A stretch of 64,000 nucleotides of DNA from assembly GCF_001039355.2 (NCBI RefSeq), contig NW_019776183.1, forward strand, positions 10,100 through 74,099. Reading direction: 5' to 3'. Below, piece after piece: positions 1 through 12,290 of the stretch. Source of the stretch: Lingula anatina. Taxonomy: Eukaryota; Brachiopoda; Lingulata; Lingulida; Lingulidae. The notes under the pieces are model-generated. The model was not told where the DNA came from and ran no database searches. It worked only from the letters and a program-made list of their open reading frames with translations. The translations under genes and the position numbers were made by a program. The stretch's first letter is position 1; every line of letters starts with the position of its first letter.

Positions 1-2240
1 ACTTTCGGGCCCAGGTAGTTCGCCATGATTGTGGAATCAGATCTATATGATATCCTGGTGTCTGGATGCTAAAGGGATCCTTTCCAATAACAGGGGCAGT
101 TTTGGGTCTCCCTTAAAAAATCCCCAAGTAACCTGGTAAAATGATACACTTCCTAGAGATATGGTGAAATAAGATCTCCCCAGACCTGTACGTGTCAAGC
201 CTGCTTAAAAGGTTACCAAGGCCGCTGTCCGCTGTGGTCCCTTAACTGTCAACAGACAAATTTTGTGAGTGAACGAAGTCGCTGGCTGTCCACGACTCGG
301 TGTTAACTGGGTTGAAGATCGGGCATTCAACCCCTAGCCGAGGGAAAACGTGACACAAACACTGCTTTGCTCTATCTGACACTGTTTGAGTGGCCTAACG
401 GGACTAAGACCCGTCACTAGTTGTATTCAGTTGCTAGTGGGTCGATAGCTGCAGCAATGTTTTAATTCCTTGTGTCACGCTCTTGGCTCTGAAAATGTAA
501 ATACAAAGCAGCCCATTTACAATCATATGGAGAGTACTATATGATCAGTGGGAACATTATTATAATAATATCCATGTAGCCTGGGAAATAGTTCCCGGAC
601 AAACTTACCCGTTGTTAAAATACATTAATTAGCTCTTTAGAACATTGATTAGTCACTGGTCAAGCTGTGGACACACACCGCAACCTGTCACACGAACTGT
701 TTTAGTAACTCCTTTAACTACACAGTCACTTAAAATACTACATAGACACCAACATTATCAAGGTCTACTTACAGTTAAGTGCACTAAATATAACTTAATC
801 CGAATGTTAACTTACAGGGAGATTTTCTAGAAAGACGTGATCGGGTTAGAAAGCCAGTTCACCTCGGTTTCTCCTAATGTCTGTTTCCTTCCTTGATTAG
901 ATCATGCTAACAGGTAATAATTACACACACCAAACCAATCCAGTCTATACCTAAGGGCCATTCATATCGATTAAATGAAGTTCAATTCCCCTTCAATTAC
1001 TACGTGGCCTCGTTTTGGTCTCTTCTTACACGGGTCAATAGTTAAACACCAAACCCGGTTGCTAAGGACGCCATAATAGGGTCTCGGATTAACCCTCTTT
1101 CGTGTTTGCTGACTGACTGTGCCCGCGGTTAAATCGACAATATCGACGTGTGCTGTGTTATTGTTGACATAACTCCATTGGCCAATGAAGTGTGTTTGAA
1201 GCGGGGAAATGCAGTGATTTGACTTGATAGGTAGACCGCTAACAGTGTTTATAAAGATAGAAAAGGCGTGTTTCTCCTTTCAAGGCTTCATGTTAGATCA
1301 CGCAATAACATGTCTTTGTGTTTTATTTATGTTTTATTCATTTTTTAAAGATATTTTTTCAAATATGGTATGAGTGCAAAGACAACAATAGAAGATGAAT
1401 GCTGAGAGAGAGAGAGAGAGAGAGCTAGAGAGACTCAACAAAGATATTCAAAGTGCCTAAGGTTAAACAACAATATGGACAGCAGCACTATGAACTACCA
1501 CGGTGTTGTAAGGGACGCGGTGGCGCCCCGTAGCATGCCCCACGCCCCCTAAGATGCCGCGCGCCTCTTGTGACACTTGTCTCGTGGGACTAGATAATAT
1601 CTCAAGGTAATATTTCACTAAGACATGTAAGGAAGAGCTGGATCTAAATAGTACATGTGGTGGAGAGATGAGGCACCTTATGACTAAATTAGGTCATAAG
1701 AACTTAGGCAGTGGGTACAAAGCTGTTTGGAAATCCACGACTCTAGTTGCTAACTTCTTATAGATCTGTGAATATAAAATCGAACCTTGCATACAGTGTG
1801 CTTGGTCAAGAAATACGAGTGTTCATCATATTGTTGACCGCAACCCGATTTTTTATTACTACGATTTTTTTTTTTTTTGGGGGGGGGGGGGCTGATATGC
1901 ACGATACTATATATGGGATGGCATTGCAATATTTGTAATGTACACAAAACGGATATATGCCACAGTTTCAACCTTCATTTTGGATAGAGTAGGTGGATAT
2001 CACCGAGCAAGGGGCGATATAAAGGATGGGACTTTTAACGATTTAACGCCAAAACTTTCTGCTTTATTCTCTGTGTGTGCATGTGCTTGTGTGTGCGTGT
2101 GTGTGCTTGTATGTGTGTAATTGGTTTGAGGCTGTGTGTATTATCAGAGAAATGGGTCAGTATACTTATATAGTCTGCTGCTCCTCTGTACTTTTCACAC
2201 AAAACCAAGCGAAATAATATTCTTTTTTACATTTCTGTAA
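1..2240. other. Non-coding stretch, no gene seen
   Basis: No open frame longer than about 70 codons looks protein-like in either direction, and no RNA gene was recognised. It holds a short GA repeat near 1,404-1,424, a poly-T tract running into poly-G near 1,865-1,890, a GC-rich patch around 1,510-1,570, and from about 2,064 a GT-rich stretch. That last stretch starts the segmental duplication shared with about 10,310 onward. Confidence 0.5.
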
Positions 2241-2418
2241 TTCATTTTCATTTATTCTTCCAAAATGATATGAAACATATTGAATGGCACTGACTCTAAT
2301 CCATCTGCATTTTGTTAGCTGAAATTTCAAACTGTCATTAATAGTTCATAATATATCTTCGTGGGTTTCAATCATTTATAAAGTTTTCTCTTTAAGTTGA
2401 AGGCACTTTATGGCAGGA

Positions 2419-5400
2419 TTAGATAGCTTTTTTCATGGCAACGATCATATAGACTCCACTTGAATTGGTAAGATGGCCGCCCGTCGTCTCTTCCCCTTCA
2501 TACCACGATATCTCATCTAACCCAGCAAATTTCAGAGACCGGATGTACTCTTCCTTCTCCAAACTTCGTGCAGAAAAATGAACATCTCCCACAATATAGG
2601 CGCTCTGCCGCAGACTGTTCACAATGATGAGATGGCCACCATCTTTGAGCAGTGACGTCACATTTCTGATGACGCGAAAATGTGACGCAGCCTCGAGACA
2701 GAATATATTGGTGACGCAATCGAAAGGTTTGCTCAACACCGGGTGAAGTGGATTGGGGTTTATGACGTCACACGGGTACATGGTGCTCATTTTGTTGCGG
2801 AAACTTTCCTTCAGAGCCATCCAATTTTCCCTAAAGTAACAACAATCATATCAGTAATTTGCATCATAAATAAACCCACGTGATGTAAAATAATGTCTTT
2901 TTTCCTTATTAGAAAACTATAGACCTACTTAACTTTTTCTCGACATTACATACATGCATTTCTATAGTATCGTAGATCTATGTGTACAAAAAACTGCGAC
3001 TGAATATGTTTTGTCAGCAAGAGGCATGATGTACCAACCTGTTTTACAGTGGAAAGCGAATTTTTTGTCTCCTCTCTTAAAGTAAAAACTGGTTTCCGAA
3101 ATACTGTTTTAACAAACTTAAAGGTTTGTAAATGTCTCAAAAATATACTTTTTGTTTTACAATTCCCTTTATCTTTCTCAATCCAGACCTTAGAAATAAT
3201 AAATTCCCTCAAATTAAAGCACAAAAGACCGATTCCTTCTTCTAATTGTCTGCCTTTAAGAACTAGCTAAAATCATTCAACTAGAAATGGTATAAGACAC
3301 CAAAGTGTGTGAAAATTTCGAGCAACGAATCACTAAGAGCAGATTTTTTAAATGAATTTGGGTCGTCAGTCCCGGAAAGAATATTTATAGAGCAAAAGTT
3401 AATAAACACTCACTCTTCTCCTTCTAAAGCGGCCACACATTTGAAGGTTGAATCCCAGTCAAACGCCCCTGCCTCGCCATCTCTCCATTTTCTCATTGCC
3501 TCTCTGTTCTTCTCTGTGAGGTCACTGAACGCTAGCTCGTTAAAATACTTGGAAAGTATGACATGGTGCGCAATAGTTGGACCACTGCCTAAATCCAACA
3601 GTCTAGCTCCGCCTATTCTCCCTGACGAATATATGAATAAATAGATACATTATCAGATTGTTTTGTGAGTATTATCTCTTAGTTGTGATTGGAGTATGGC
3701 AAACAAGTGACCCAAAATTTGAGTGTTGCTTTCTGCACTACACAATTACTAAACTGAGACTATCTCACATAATATGAATTTTAAGAGTTGTTTTAGATAG
3801 GTACACCGAATTAATCACCTTGAATTAAACCCAAGTCCCTCTCCTATTTCCACTCCCTACATCAGCTGCAGCAAACGTTCCCTAGTTTGCACATCTTGGA
3901 TATAGAAGCTGGAAGGGGATTAATGGTTTGTAAAGACCATTAATTCGATGAATCCATGCTTCTAAATCTCTCTTTTTTCGTGAAATGATGCAAAATATTC
4001 TCAGTGACATAACTGCACACTGTGCAACAGAAAAAAAGGCATGCGGGGAGACTAAAACATATTGGTGTATGCCGGTATTTTTCACAACTGTTTCGTGCAC
4101 AAATGATGGTATATTACCTGTCGAATCCTGATTACCTGTTTCTTACATAGTGCAGGCATAACACCCCTGATCGATTTACAGATATATATATATATCTATA
4201 TATATATATGCTTATTATAAAATGGTGGGTTTCCGGTAATCTCTGAACTCGCTGGTACTCAGGGTGAATTATTTATTTATTTATTTATTTATTTAAACAC
4301 CTCTGTAAGATTAATAAAATTACAAAAAGACGAATTGAGTAAATTAGATAAAATGAGATGGGATTAAATAGAAATTACAGAGACTGTAAAAGAAAAGTAA
4401 CTAAAAAGCTTTTAAAAGTAGTCCCACAATATACATGTGTATTCTTCAGATTGTCTGTTCTGCTACTGGGACTATTCACTTAAAGTCTCAGTGTGCATCA
4501 AAAATGAACTAGACTAGACAGCAATTTTGGTAACGGTAAATATTGGATAGTGGCATTTTTTCAATTTGTTTTAATATCCCGCTATAAAGAGTGAAACAAC
4601 GCGTTGAAGAAGTGTAGGCGCTGCTGAGATTTCCAAATATTTCTTTTTACTTCTGATATTTAGCGTGAATTTGAATAATTTCTAGTCGCAGTCGGCAGTT
4701 TTTTTTTTCTAGGATTGCTAGAAGGCTTTCTAACCCTATATGTAGGTATAGGCCTATGCCTTAGTGTCTGTCTCTTTTATGTACGTATTTCTGTGCGAGA
4801 TTCGTCAAGTACTGGAGCCCTAAGAAAATACAGGCCCGTATCCAGCAAATTCAAAAGGGGGGTTCTTTTTCTGAAAAAGTGACCCTTGTACAATGAAATA
4901 TTTGTGTACCTAGATCAGATTTTACCAAAAATGGACCTTTTCCTGACAAAAAGGGTGGTTCTTTCGAACCCCCCTCCCCCCCCCTCCCCTGGCTACGAGC
5001 CTGAGGTAAATTATCAGTATTCGACTACACAAGTTCACTTCACTTCAATTTTTGCCCATTTCTTTATATCTGCTTGCTTTTATTATCATTTTGATTCGCC
5101 GCAAAATTATACCTGTAAGATAGCTAATGATATGACAGCTATATAAGCTTAGCAAAATTATAGACTTCTTGCAAGCTGCTGGAGTACCCTATCTGCTTGG
5201 TGAATGGGGTACTGATTAAGATGCTCTTGCACATTTGCAGCAAAACTTAAACAACAATTTTCCCTTGCAAAAACCTGCAAACAATTTTTTCTTTGCATAC
5301 TGCTTAGTTTGCAGCAAATTTACAGTAGATTTGCTGCAAACTTTTCATTTTGCTTAAGGTAGCCAGATCATTCTTTGATATTACATAGATGAAATATAAT

Positions 5401-5556
5401 ATTACCAGATCTCAGGACGTGAGCAAGAGTATTCCGCGCAAATGTCGCTGATGGACGCTCCTCAACATAGTAATTCTTCAGAAATAATTCCGTATCAAAC
5501 AGGTCGTGATATCTGTCTCCAGACACCGCCTCGGCTGTTGCTGCCTGAACGTTCAT
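2419..5556 (-). CDS. NNMT/INMT-family N-methyltransferase, copy A (three exons)
   Basis: Likely a cytosolic SAM-dependent small-molecule N-methyltransferase of the NNMT/PNMT/INMT family; the acceptor is unknown. Coding exons are 5556-5406, 3621-3414 and 2830-2419, all with GT-AG ends and matching phases, giving 256 residues against about 264 for NNMT. Exon 1 starts at ATG (MNVQ...), the first in-frame ATG, and carries the YY pair typical of the N-terminal lid. Exon 2 begins with SAM motif I (LLDLGSGPT) and has the family's GAFDW-like stretch. Exon 3 has the D-C-V-x(3)-FCLEAA segment and LLKDGGHLIIV. Compared with copies B and C, this copy lacks five residues just after FCLEAA, in a loop near the active site, so activity is uncertain. 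An AATAAA lies about 155 nt past the stop. Confidence 0.85.
4831..5003 (+). mobile_element. MITE with CAGGCCCGTAGCCAG-type inverted ends, copy 1
   Basis: A short element of about 170 bp bounded by imperfect inverted ends (caggcccgta... and ...ctacgagcctg), with a poly-C tract before the right end. It sits in intron 1 of methyltransferase copy A, and the equivalent intron of copy B has the same element, so it predates the duplication. Two further copies lie at 20.6 kb (inverted) and 25.5 kb. It has no coding capacity, so it is probably a non-autonomous DNA transposon. The superfamily is not determined. Confidence 0.7.
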
Positions 5557-6267
5557 TTTTCTACCCTTTTTCACTGGAGTGTACCTTGACTTGGATTACC
5601 AGTATGAGAGATAATTATTAATAGTTTTCCTCTGCCAGAGGGCGAGATGTAGGCCCTACTCTTAAAAAAGGTATCCTGCGGGTACATGTACCAGCAACTA
5701 AGGCCTCATTCTCTTTGAAACTATCGGTCTACGTAGATCGATCCAACTCCTCAGGGACTTTCGCTGAATGCAATCAGTTTAACAGAATAACACGCAGCGT
5801 ATGAATTTGTTTCTGCATATGCTCAAAACATTTTATCTCGCTCTTGGTGAGCGAACAAGTTTTGCCTGTCTATTCGAATCCCTTGCGTATGAGCAATTTT
5901 TCTCATGCATTAGGTGCGTCAGTACCTTGAGGTACTTCTGTGATGTCGGAAAGAGATTTATCCGCCAATATCTGGCCCTTCACAAAGCAGAGCAGGTTAA
6001 TTAATAAGCTAAATAGTTCAAATTTCAAACGCTTCGTTGAACTAGGTCACATGACATGTTTAAGAGTATAATTTCCACTTAATATCAATTTAAGGTGACT
6101 TTATGGCATCGAGATGACCCTTTCTTTATGGCATGTTTTATATTAATACATTTTGAAGAAATTAATAAATAAGTAAATGTCTTGCAAGAAAATAAAAAAG
6201 CACATTTCTACGTGTTCCTTTCATTTGCATACGCTGTCTCGCTTTTGACAAATCGGCTACAATTCTC

Positions 6268-6640
6268 TCAAAACACCTTTACCCCCTCCACATAATTCAA
6301 TCTCTGAAAAAAATTCACACTAATATCCCCCTGTTGAATAATTTTGACTGGGTGAATCATAGTAAGTTCTAAACCGTACCACATGGCACTGTTTTCGCTC
6401 CAAAAACACCCAAAAATTCGAGACCCTCTAGTTGCCACCGCGAACCCCATGCCAAGGGCGGCGAGGGTTGGCTTCGTATTCGAGCACGCTCGGCTGTCAC
6501 CTTGATTGGATAGTAAACGATTGTCGTAAAATCGCTAAATGATATTAAAACCAATCGTTTACTATCCAATCAAGGTGACAGCCGAGCGTGTATTCGAGGT
6601 ATGTCATTCCTAAAAAGCTGCCCCCCTCATTGAAGTCTTG
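6268..6640 (+). repeat. Dispersed repeat, also at 17.2-17.8 kb
   Basis: This block resembles two adjacent blocks at about 17,340-17,560 and 17,620-17,800. All contain a 'ttcacactaatat' stretch, a 'ccgtacca' motif and a 'gcgaaccccatgcc' motif. The block near 17.8 kb ends in cctggatccgcccctg, an end seen in many invertebrate interspersed repeats. This copy was itself split by a 105-bp palindromic insertion. Confidence 0.5.
6485..6589. mobile_element. 105-bp palindromic MITE with 9-bp target duplication
   Basis: Two arms of about 42 bp are near-perfect reverse complements (cacgctcggctgtcacc... / ...ggtgacagccgagcgt) around a loop of about 20-30 bp. The element is bracketed by identical gtattcgag sequences at 6476-6484 and 6590-6598. 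The related repeat at 17.76 kb has a single uninterrupted version of this junction (cgtatccgaagcc). The 9-bp duplication suggests a Mutator-like origin; an 8-bp reading would suggest hAT. Confidence 0.75.
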
Positions 6641-6827
6641 AAGTATAATATTGCCACCCAAACTCACTTATTTTGGATAGAGTTTATTCTTCCAAAATGA
6701 TATGAAACATATTGAATGGCACTGACTCTAATCCATCTGCATTTTGTTAGTTGAAATTTCAAACTGTCATTAATATATAGTTCATAATATTTCTTCGTGG
6801 GTTTCAATCATTTATAAAGTTTTCTCT

Positions 6828-9800
6828 TTAAGCTGAAGGGACCTTTAAGCAGGCTTCAAAAATTGGAGGATTAGGCGGGTTTTTCTTGGCAACGATCACA
6901 TAGACTCCACTTGAATTGGAAAGATGGTCGCCCGCCGACTCTTCCCCTTCATACCACGATATCTCATCTAACCCAGCAGATTTCAGAGACCGGATGTACT
7001 CTTCCTTCTCCAAACTCCGTGAAGAAAAATGAACATCTCCCACAATATAGGCACTCTGCCGCAGACTGTTCACAATGATGAGATGGCCACCATCTTTGAG
7101 CAGTGACGTCACATTTCTGATGACGCGATCAAATGTGACGTCATCCGAGCACGCAGCCTCGAGACAGAACGTACTGGTGACGCAATCGAAAGGTTTGCTC
7201 AACACCGGGTGAAGTGGATTGGGGTTTCTGAGGTCACACGGGTATATGGTGCGCATTTTGTTGCGGAAACTTTCCTTCAGAGCCATCCAATTTTCCCTAA
7301 AGTAACAATAATCATATCAGTAATTTGCATCATAAATAAACCCACGTGATGTAAAATAATGTCTTTTTTCCTTATTAGAAAACTATAGACCTACTTAACT
7401 TTTTCTTGACATTCCATACATACATTTCAATGGTATCGTAGATCTATGTGAGCAAAAAGCAGCCACTGAATATGTCTTGTCAGCAAGAGGCATGATGTAC
7501 CGACCTGTTTTATAATGGAAAGCGAAACTTTTGTCTCCTCTCTTAAAGTAAAAACTGGTTTCCGAAATACTGTTTAAACAGGTTTGTAAATGTCTCAAAG
7601 TTATACTTTTTGTTTTAAAATTCCCTTTATCTTTCTCAATCCAGACCTTAGACATAATAAATTCCCTCAAATTAAAGTACCTGACATCGATTCCTTCTTC
7701 TAATTGTCTGCCTTTAAGACCTAGCTAAAATCATTTAACTAGAAATGGTATAAAACACCAAAGTGTGTGAAGATTTAGAGCAACGAATCACTAAGAGCAG
7801 ATTTTTTTAATGAGTTTGGGTCATCAGTCCCGGAAAGAATATTTATAGAGCAAAAGTTAAACACTCACTCTTCTCCTTCTAAAGCGGCCACACATTTGAA
7901 GGTTGAATCCCAGTCAAACGCCCCTGCCTCACCATCTCTCCATTTCCTCAGTGCCTCTCTGTTCTTCTCTGTGAGGTCACTGAACGCTAGCTCGTTAAAA
8001 TACTTGGAAAGTATGACATGGTGCGCAATAGTTGGACCACTGCCTAAATCCAGTAGCCTCGTCCCGTTTATTCTCCCTGGCGAATATATGAATAAATAGA
8101 TACATTATCAGATTGTTTTGTGAGTATTATCTCTTAGCTGTGATTGGAGTATGGCAAACAAGTGACCCAAAATTTGAGTGTTGATTTCTGCACTACACAA
8201 TTACTAAACTGAGACTATCTCACATAATATGCATTTTAAGGGTTGGTTTAGAAGATATATACACCGAATTAATCACCTTGAATTAAACCCAAGTCCCTCT
8301 CCTATTTCCACTCCCTACATCAGCTGCAGACAACGTTCACCAGTTTGTGCAACTTGGATATAGAAGCTGGAAGGGGATTAAGGGTTTTTGAAGTCCATTA
8401 ATTCGATGATGCCATGCTTATAACTCTCTCTTTTTCGTGAAATGATGCAAAATAGTCTTAGTTACATATCTGCACACTATGTAACAGAAAAAAAAGGCAT
8501 GCGGGGAGACTAAAACATATGGGTGTATGCCGGTATTTATTACAACTGTTTCGTGCACAAATGATGGTCGTATTACCTGTCGAATCCTGTTATCCTGTTT
8601 CTTACATAGTGCAGGCATAACACCCTGATCGATTTACATATATAAAATAAATAACAAAAAGACGAATTGAGTAAATTAGATAAAATGAGATGGAATTAAA
8701 TAGGAATTACAGAGAGTGTAAAAGAAAAGTAACTAAAAAGCTTTTAAAAGTAGTCCCACAATATACATGTGTATTCTTCAGATTGTCTGTTCTGATACTG
8801 GGACTATTCACTTAACGTCTCAGTGTGCATCAAAAATGAACTAGACTAGACAGCAATTTCGGTAACGGTAAATATTGGATAGTGGCATTTTGTTTCAATT
8901 TGTTTTAATATCCTGCTTTAAAGAGTGAAACAACGCGCTGAAGAAGTGTAGGCGCTGCTGAGATTTCCAAATATTTCTTTTTACTTCTGATATTTAGCGT
9001 GAATTTGAATAATTTCTAGTCGCAGTCGGCAGTTTTTTCTAGGATTGCTAGAAGACTTTCTAACCCTATATGTAGGTATAGGCCTATGCCTAAGTGTCTG
9101 TCTCTTTTATGTACGTATTTCTGTGCGAGATTCGTCAAGTACTGGAGCCCTAAATTAAGAAGGTACAGGCCCCTATCCAGCAAATTCAAATTTTTTTTTC
9201 TGAAAAAGTGACCCTTTTACAATGAAACTTATGTGTACCTAGATCAGATTTTACCCCAAATGGACCTTTTCCTGACAAAAAGGGTGGTTCTTTCGAACCC
9301 TCCCCCCCCCCCCGAACCCCCCTTGCTACGGGCCTGAGGTAAATTATCAGTATTCGACTACACAAGTTCACTTCACTTCAATTTTTGCCCATTTCTTTAT
9401 ATCTGCTTGCGTTTATTATCATTTTAATTCGCCGCAACATTATACCTGTAAGATAGCTAATGATATGACAGCTAAACTTAACAAAATTAGAGACTTCTTG
9501 CAAGAGCTCTGCTGGAGTACCCTATCTGCATGGTGAATGTCTGAGGAATTGACCATGCAGATGGGGTACCGATTTAGATGCTCTTGCACATTTGCAGCAA
9601 AACTTTAACAACAATATTCCCTTGCAAAAACCTGCAAACATTTTTTGCTTTGCATACTGTTTAGTTTGCAGTAAATTTACAGTAGATTTGCTGCAAAATT
9701 TTCATTTTGCTGAAGGTAGCCAGATCATTCTTGATATTGCATAGATGAAATATAATATTACCAGATTTCAGGACGTTAGCAAGAGTATTCCGCACAAACG

Positions 9801-9912
9801 TCGATAGTGGACACTCCTCAACATAGAAATTCTTCAGATATAATTCTGTATCAAACAGGTCGTGATATCTGTCTCCAGACACCGCCTCGGCTGTCGCTGT
9901 CTGAACGTTCAT
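6828..9912 (-). CDS. NNMT/INMT-family N-methyltransferase, copy B (three exons)
   Basis: Paralogue of the neighbouring copies, with coding exons 9912-9762, 8076-7869 and 7296-6828. Phases join exactly and give 275 residues. SAM motif I (LLDLGSGPT) is intact, and the FCLEAACSDDVTFD loop is full length, as in copy C and unlike copy A. The C-terminus is unusual. Where copy C reads VAKKKAV and stops, loss of one A in the lysine-encoding A run shifts the frame past the old stop, so the protein ends in a 17-residue tail rich in proline (NPPNPPIFEA...). The tail is predicted to be extra sequence after the last strand and may be tolerated. The likely reaction is SAM-dependent N-methylation of a small amine or pyridine; the substrate cannot be told. 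Confidence 0.85.
9166..9336 (+). mobile_element. MITE with CAGGCCCGTAGCCAG-type ends, copy 2
   Basis: Counterpart of the element at 4.8 kb, at the same place in intron 1 of methyltransferase copy B. It shares the 'ggaccttttcctgac' core and the right end ctacgggcctg. The poly-C tract near the right end is expanded. Confidence 0.7.
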
Positions 9913-10674
9913 TTTTCTACCTTTTTCCACTGGAATATACCTTGACTTGGAATACCAGTATGAGAGATACCGATTATTAATAGTTTTTCACTACCAGAGG
10001 GCGAGATGAACTCTTCCAAAAAGGTTTCATGCGGGTATATATTCCAGAAAGTAAGGTCTTATGCTCATTGAAACTATACATTGGTCTACGTAGACCGATC
10101 CCACCTCCATGTTACTTTTGCTGAATGCATTCAGTTTAACAGATTTTAAAACACGCAGTGTATGAAATCGTTTCTGCGCATGCTCAAAATATTTAATCTC
10201 GCTCCTAGTAAGCAAACTCACAACAACGTTTGCCTGCATATTCGAGACGTATGCGACGTTAAACATCTACGCATTGGCAATATTTCATGCATTAGCGCTA
10301 GGTGTGACATTCTCTGTGTGTGCATGTGTTTTTGTGTGCGCGCGTTTGTGCGTGTGTGTGCTTGTATGTGTGTAATTGGTTTGTGGTTGCGTGTGTATTA
10401 TCAGAGATATACGGTAGGTCAGTATACTTATACAGTCTGCTGTTTCTCTGCCATTCTCACACAAAGCCAAGTGAAATTAATATTCTTTTTTACATTTCTG
10501 TAATTCATTTTCATTTATTCTTCCAAGATGATATGAAACATATTGAATGGCATTGACTCTAATCCATCTGCATTTTGTTAGTTGAAATTTCAAACTGTCA
10601 TTATTAGTTCATAACATATCTTCGTGGGTTTCAGTCATTTATAAAATATTCTCTTTAAGCTGAGGGACCTTTAA

Positions 10675-11707
10675 CCCTCAAGTGACCGAGTGGGGTCATT
10701 TACGACCCCAGCCATATGATTTAATGTGCCATCTCTTTATTTTTTATTCGAATTTTCTTTCCTTGCATGAGTTTGTCAGTCTACTAATCCTACACACTTT
10801 CACAGTTTTTTGTAGGGATCAACCAATTAGTGTGGCGTATACATCAAAAACTCTTGTGGGGTCATTTATGACCCCAAAGAGAAGCATTGGTTTTTACATA
10901 TTATTTTTAAATTTTATTCAAATGTTTTGCCCAAGCAACACTGACAGGAAAATGTCACATGCATGTGCTTCATGCAACCAGCCAGTGTGCCCAAAACATA
11001 GGCACAAATAAGTGGTTTGTGAAGATTGTGCTTGAAGTGTTACTAATAGTGAATCGCTGAATCTAATTTCAGTAGCTTTGTTGAAATTTGTTCTCATAAC
11101 TGGGTCTCTCATTTTGACGGTTACAATTTTTGAGTATTTCTGAAATCTAAATAATTCTGTCGATATCATTTTATACATATATTAACAAATTATTTGTGTG
11201 GATTTTGTTTTATACACAGCTGTGGTAGTAACATACATATAGGTTGATTGAATGAGTTCTGAGTAGTATGACTTTCTTATCAGCATTAGGGTATTCCCTA
11301 CTCAGCAAGTCAGCTAATTATTCTTATTGAAGTTAGCAGGATGCTATCTCAACATAAATCAAAATATTTTTACTCAAAGTAATTTTGTAATGTACTTTTT
11401 TCATTTAGTGTGGCAAATAAAAAGAGAAATATTTCTGCAAGTGGAAACTTTCAATGACTGTCTAAATACCGGTGTAATGTTGTTCTTAAAATCTGTGCTT
11501 GGTTATTTCATGCATTAAAAGTATTATTACCAAATACTTATTACATTAGATCATTATAAAATACTTGTCTTAAATCCTGGGAGTAGTATGGGTGTGATAA
11601 AGCCTCAACAGCCTTTTATAATAAAGATCTCTGTACAGAGCACAATGGGGTCATAGATGACCCCACTTGGTCATTTCAGTCAGTAAAATAGCTTGGTCTC
11701 TTGAGGG
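10675..11707 (+). mobile_element. Degenerate piggyBac-type element, 1,033 bp, TTAA-flanked
   Basis: Flanked on both sides by TTAA (10671-10674 and 11708-11711). The ends are inverted: CCCTCAAGTGACC on the left and the complement of CCCTCAAGAGACC on the right. TTAA targets with CCCT... ends are diagnostic of piggyBac. Three copies of an 18-bp palindrome of the form ggggtcatNNNNgacccc lie near 10,691, 10,858 and 11,646. A short plus-strand frame ending at 11,009 contains C-x2-C-x2-P-V-C-x2-H-x-H, reminiscent of the C-terminal cysteine-rich domain of piggyBac transposases. The catalytic part is missing, so the element is internally deleted. The paralogous spot in copy B (near 6,843) has a single TTAA with no insert. 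Confidence 0.85.
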
Positions 11708-11733
11708 TTAAGCAGGCTTCAAAAATTGGAGGA

Positions 11734-12256
11734 TTAGACAGCTTTTTTCTTGGCAACGATCATATAGACTCCACTTGAGTTGGCAAGATGGCCGCCCGCC
11801 GACTCTTCCCCTTCATACCACGATATCTCATCTAACCCAGCAGATTTCAGAAACCGGATGTACTCTTCCTTCTCCAAACTCCGCGCAGAAAAATGAACAT
11901 CTCCCACAATATAGGCGCTCTGCCGCAGACTATTCACAATGATGAGATGGCCACCATCTTTGAGCAGTGGCGTCACATTTCTGATGACGTGATCAAATGT
12001 AATGTCATCTGAGCACGCAGCCTCGAGACAAAAAATACTGGTGACGCAATCGAAAGGTTTGCTCAATACTGGGTACAGTGGATTTGGGTTTCTGACGTCA
12101 CACGGGTATATAGTGCTCATTTTGTTGCGGAAACTTTCTTTCAGAGCAATCCAATTTTCCCTAAAGTTACAACAATCATATCAGTAATTTGAATAATAAA
12201 TATACCCACGTGATTTATGATATCATGTATTTCTTATCTTTTCAACTTGCCAGGCA

Positions 12257-12290
<34 letters not shown>

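Noticed and set aside
3309-3644. Plus-strand frames over methyltransferase exon 2 (also 7.9 and 12.6 kb)
   Set aside because: Antisense shadows of the minus-strand exon; the minus-strand reading has the SAM motif and splice sites.
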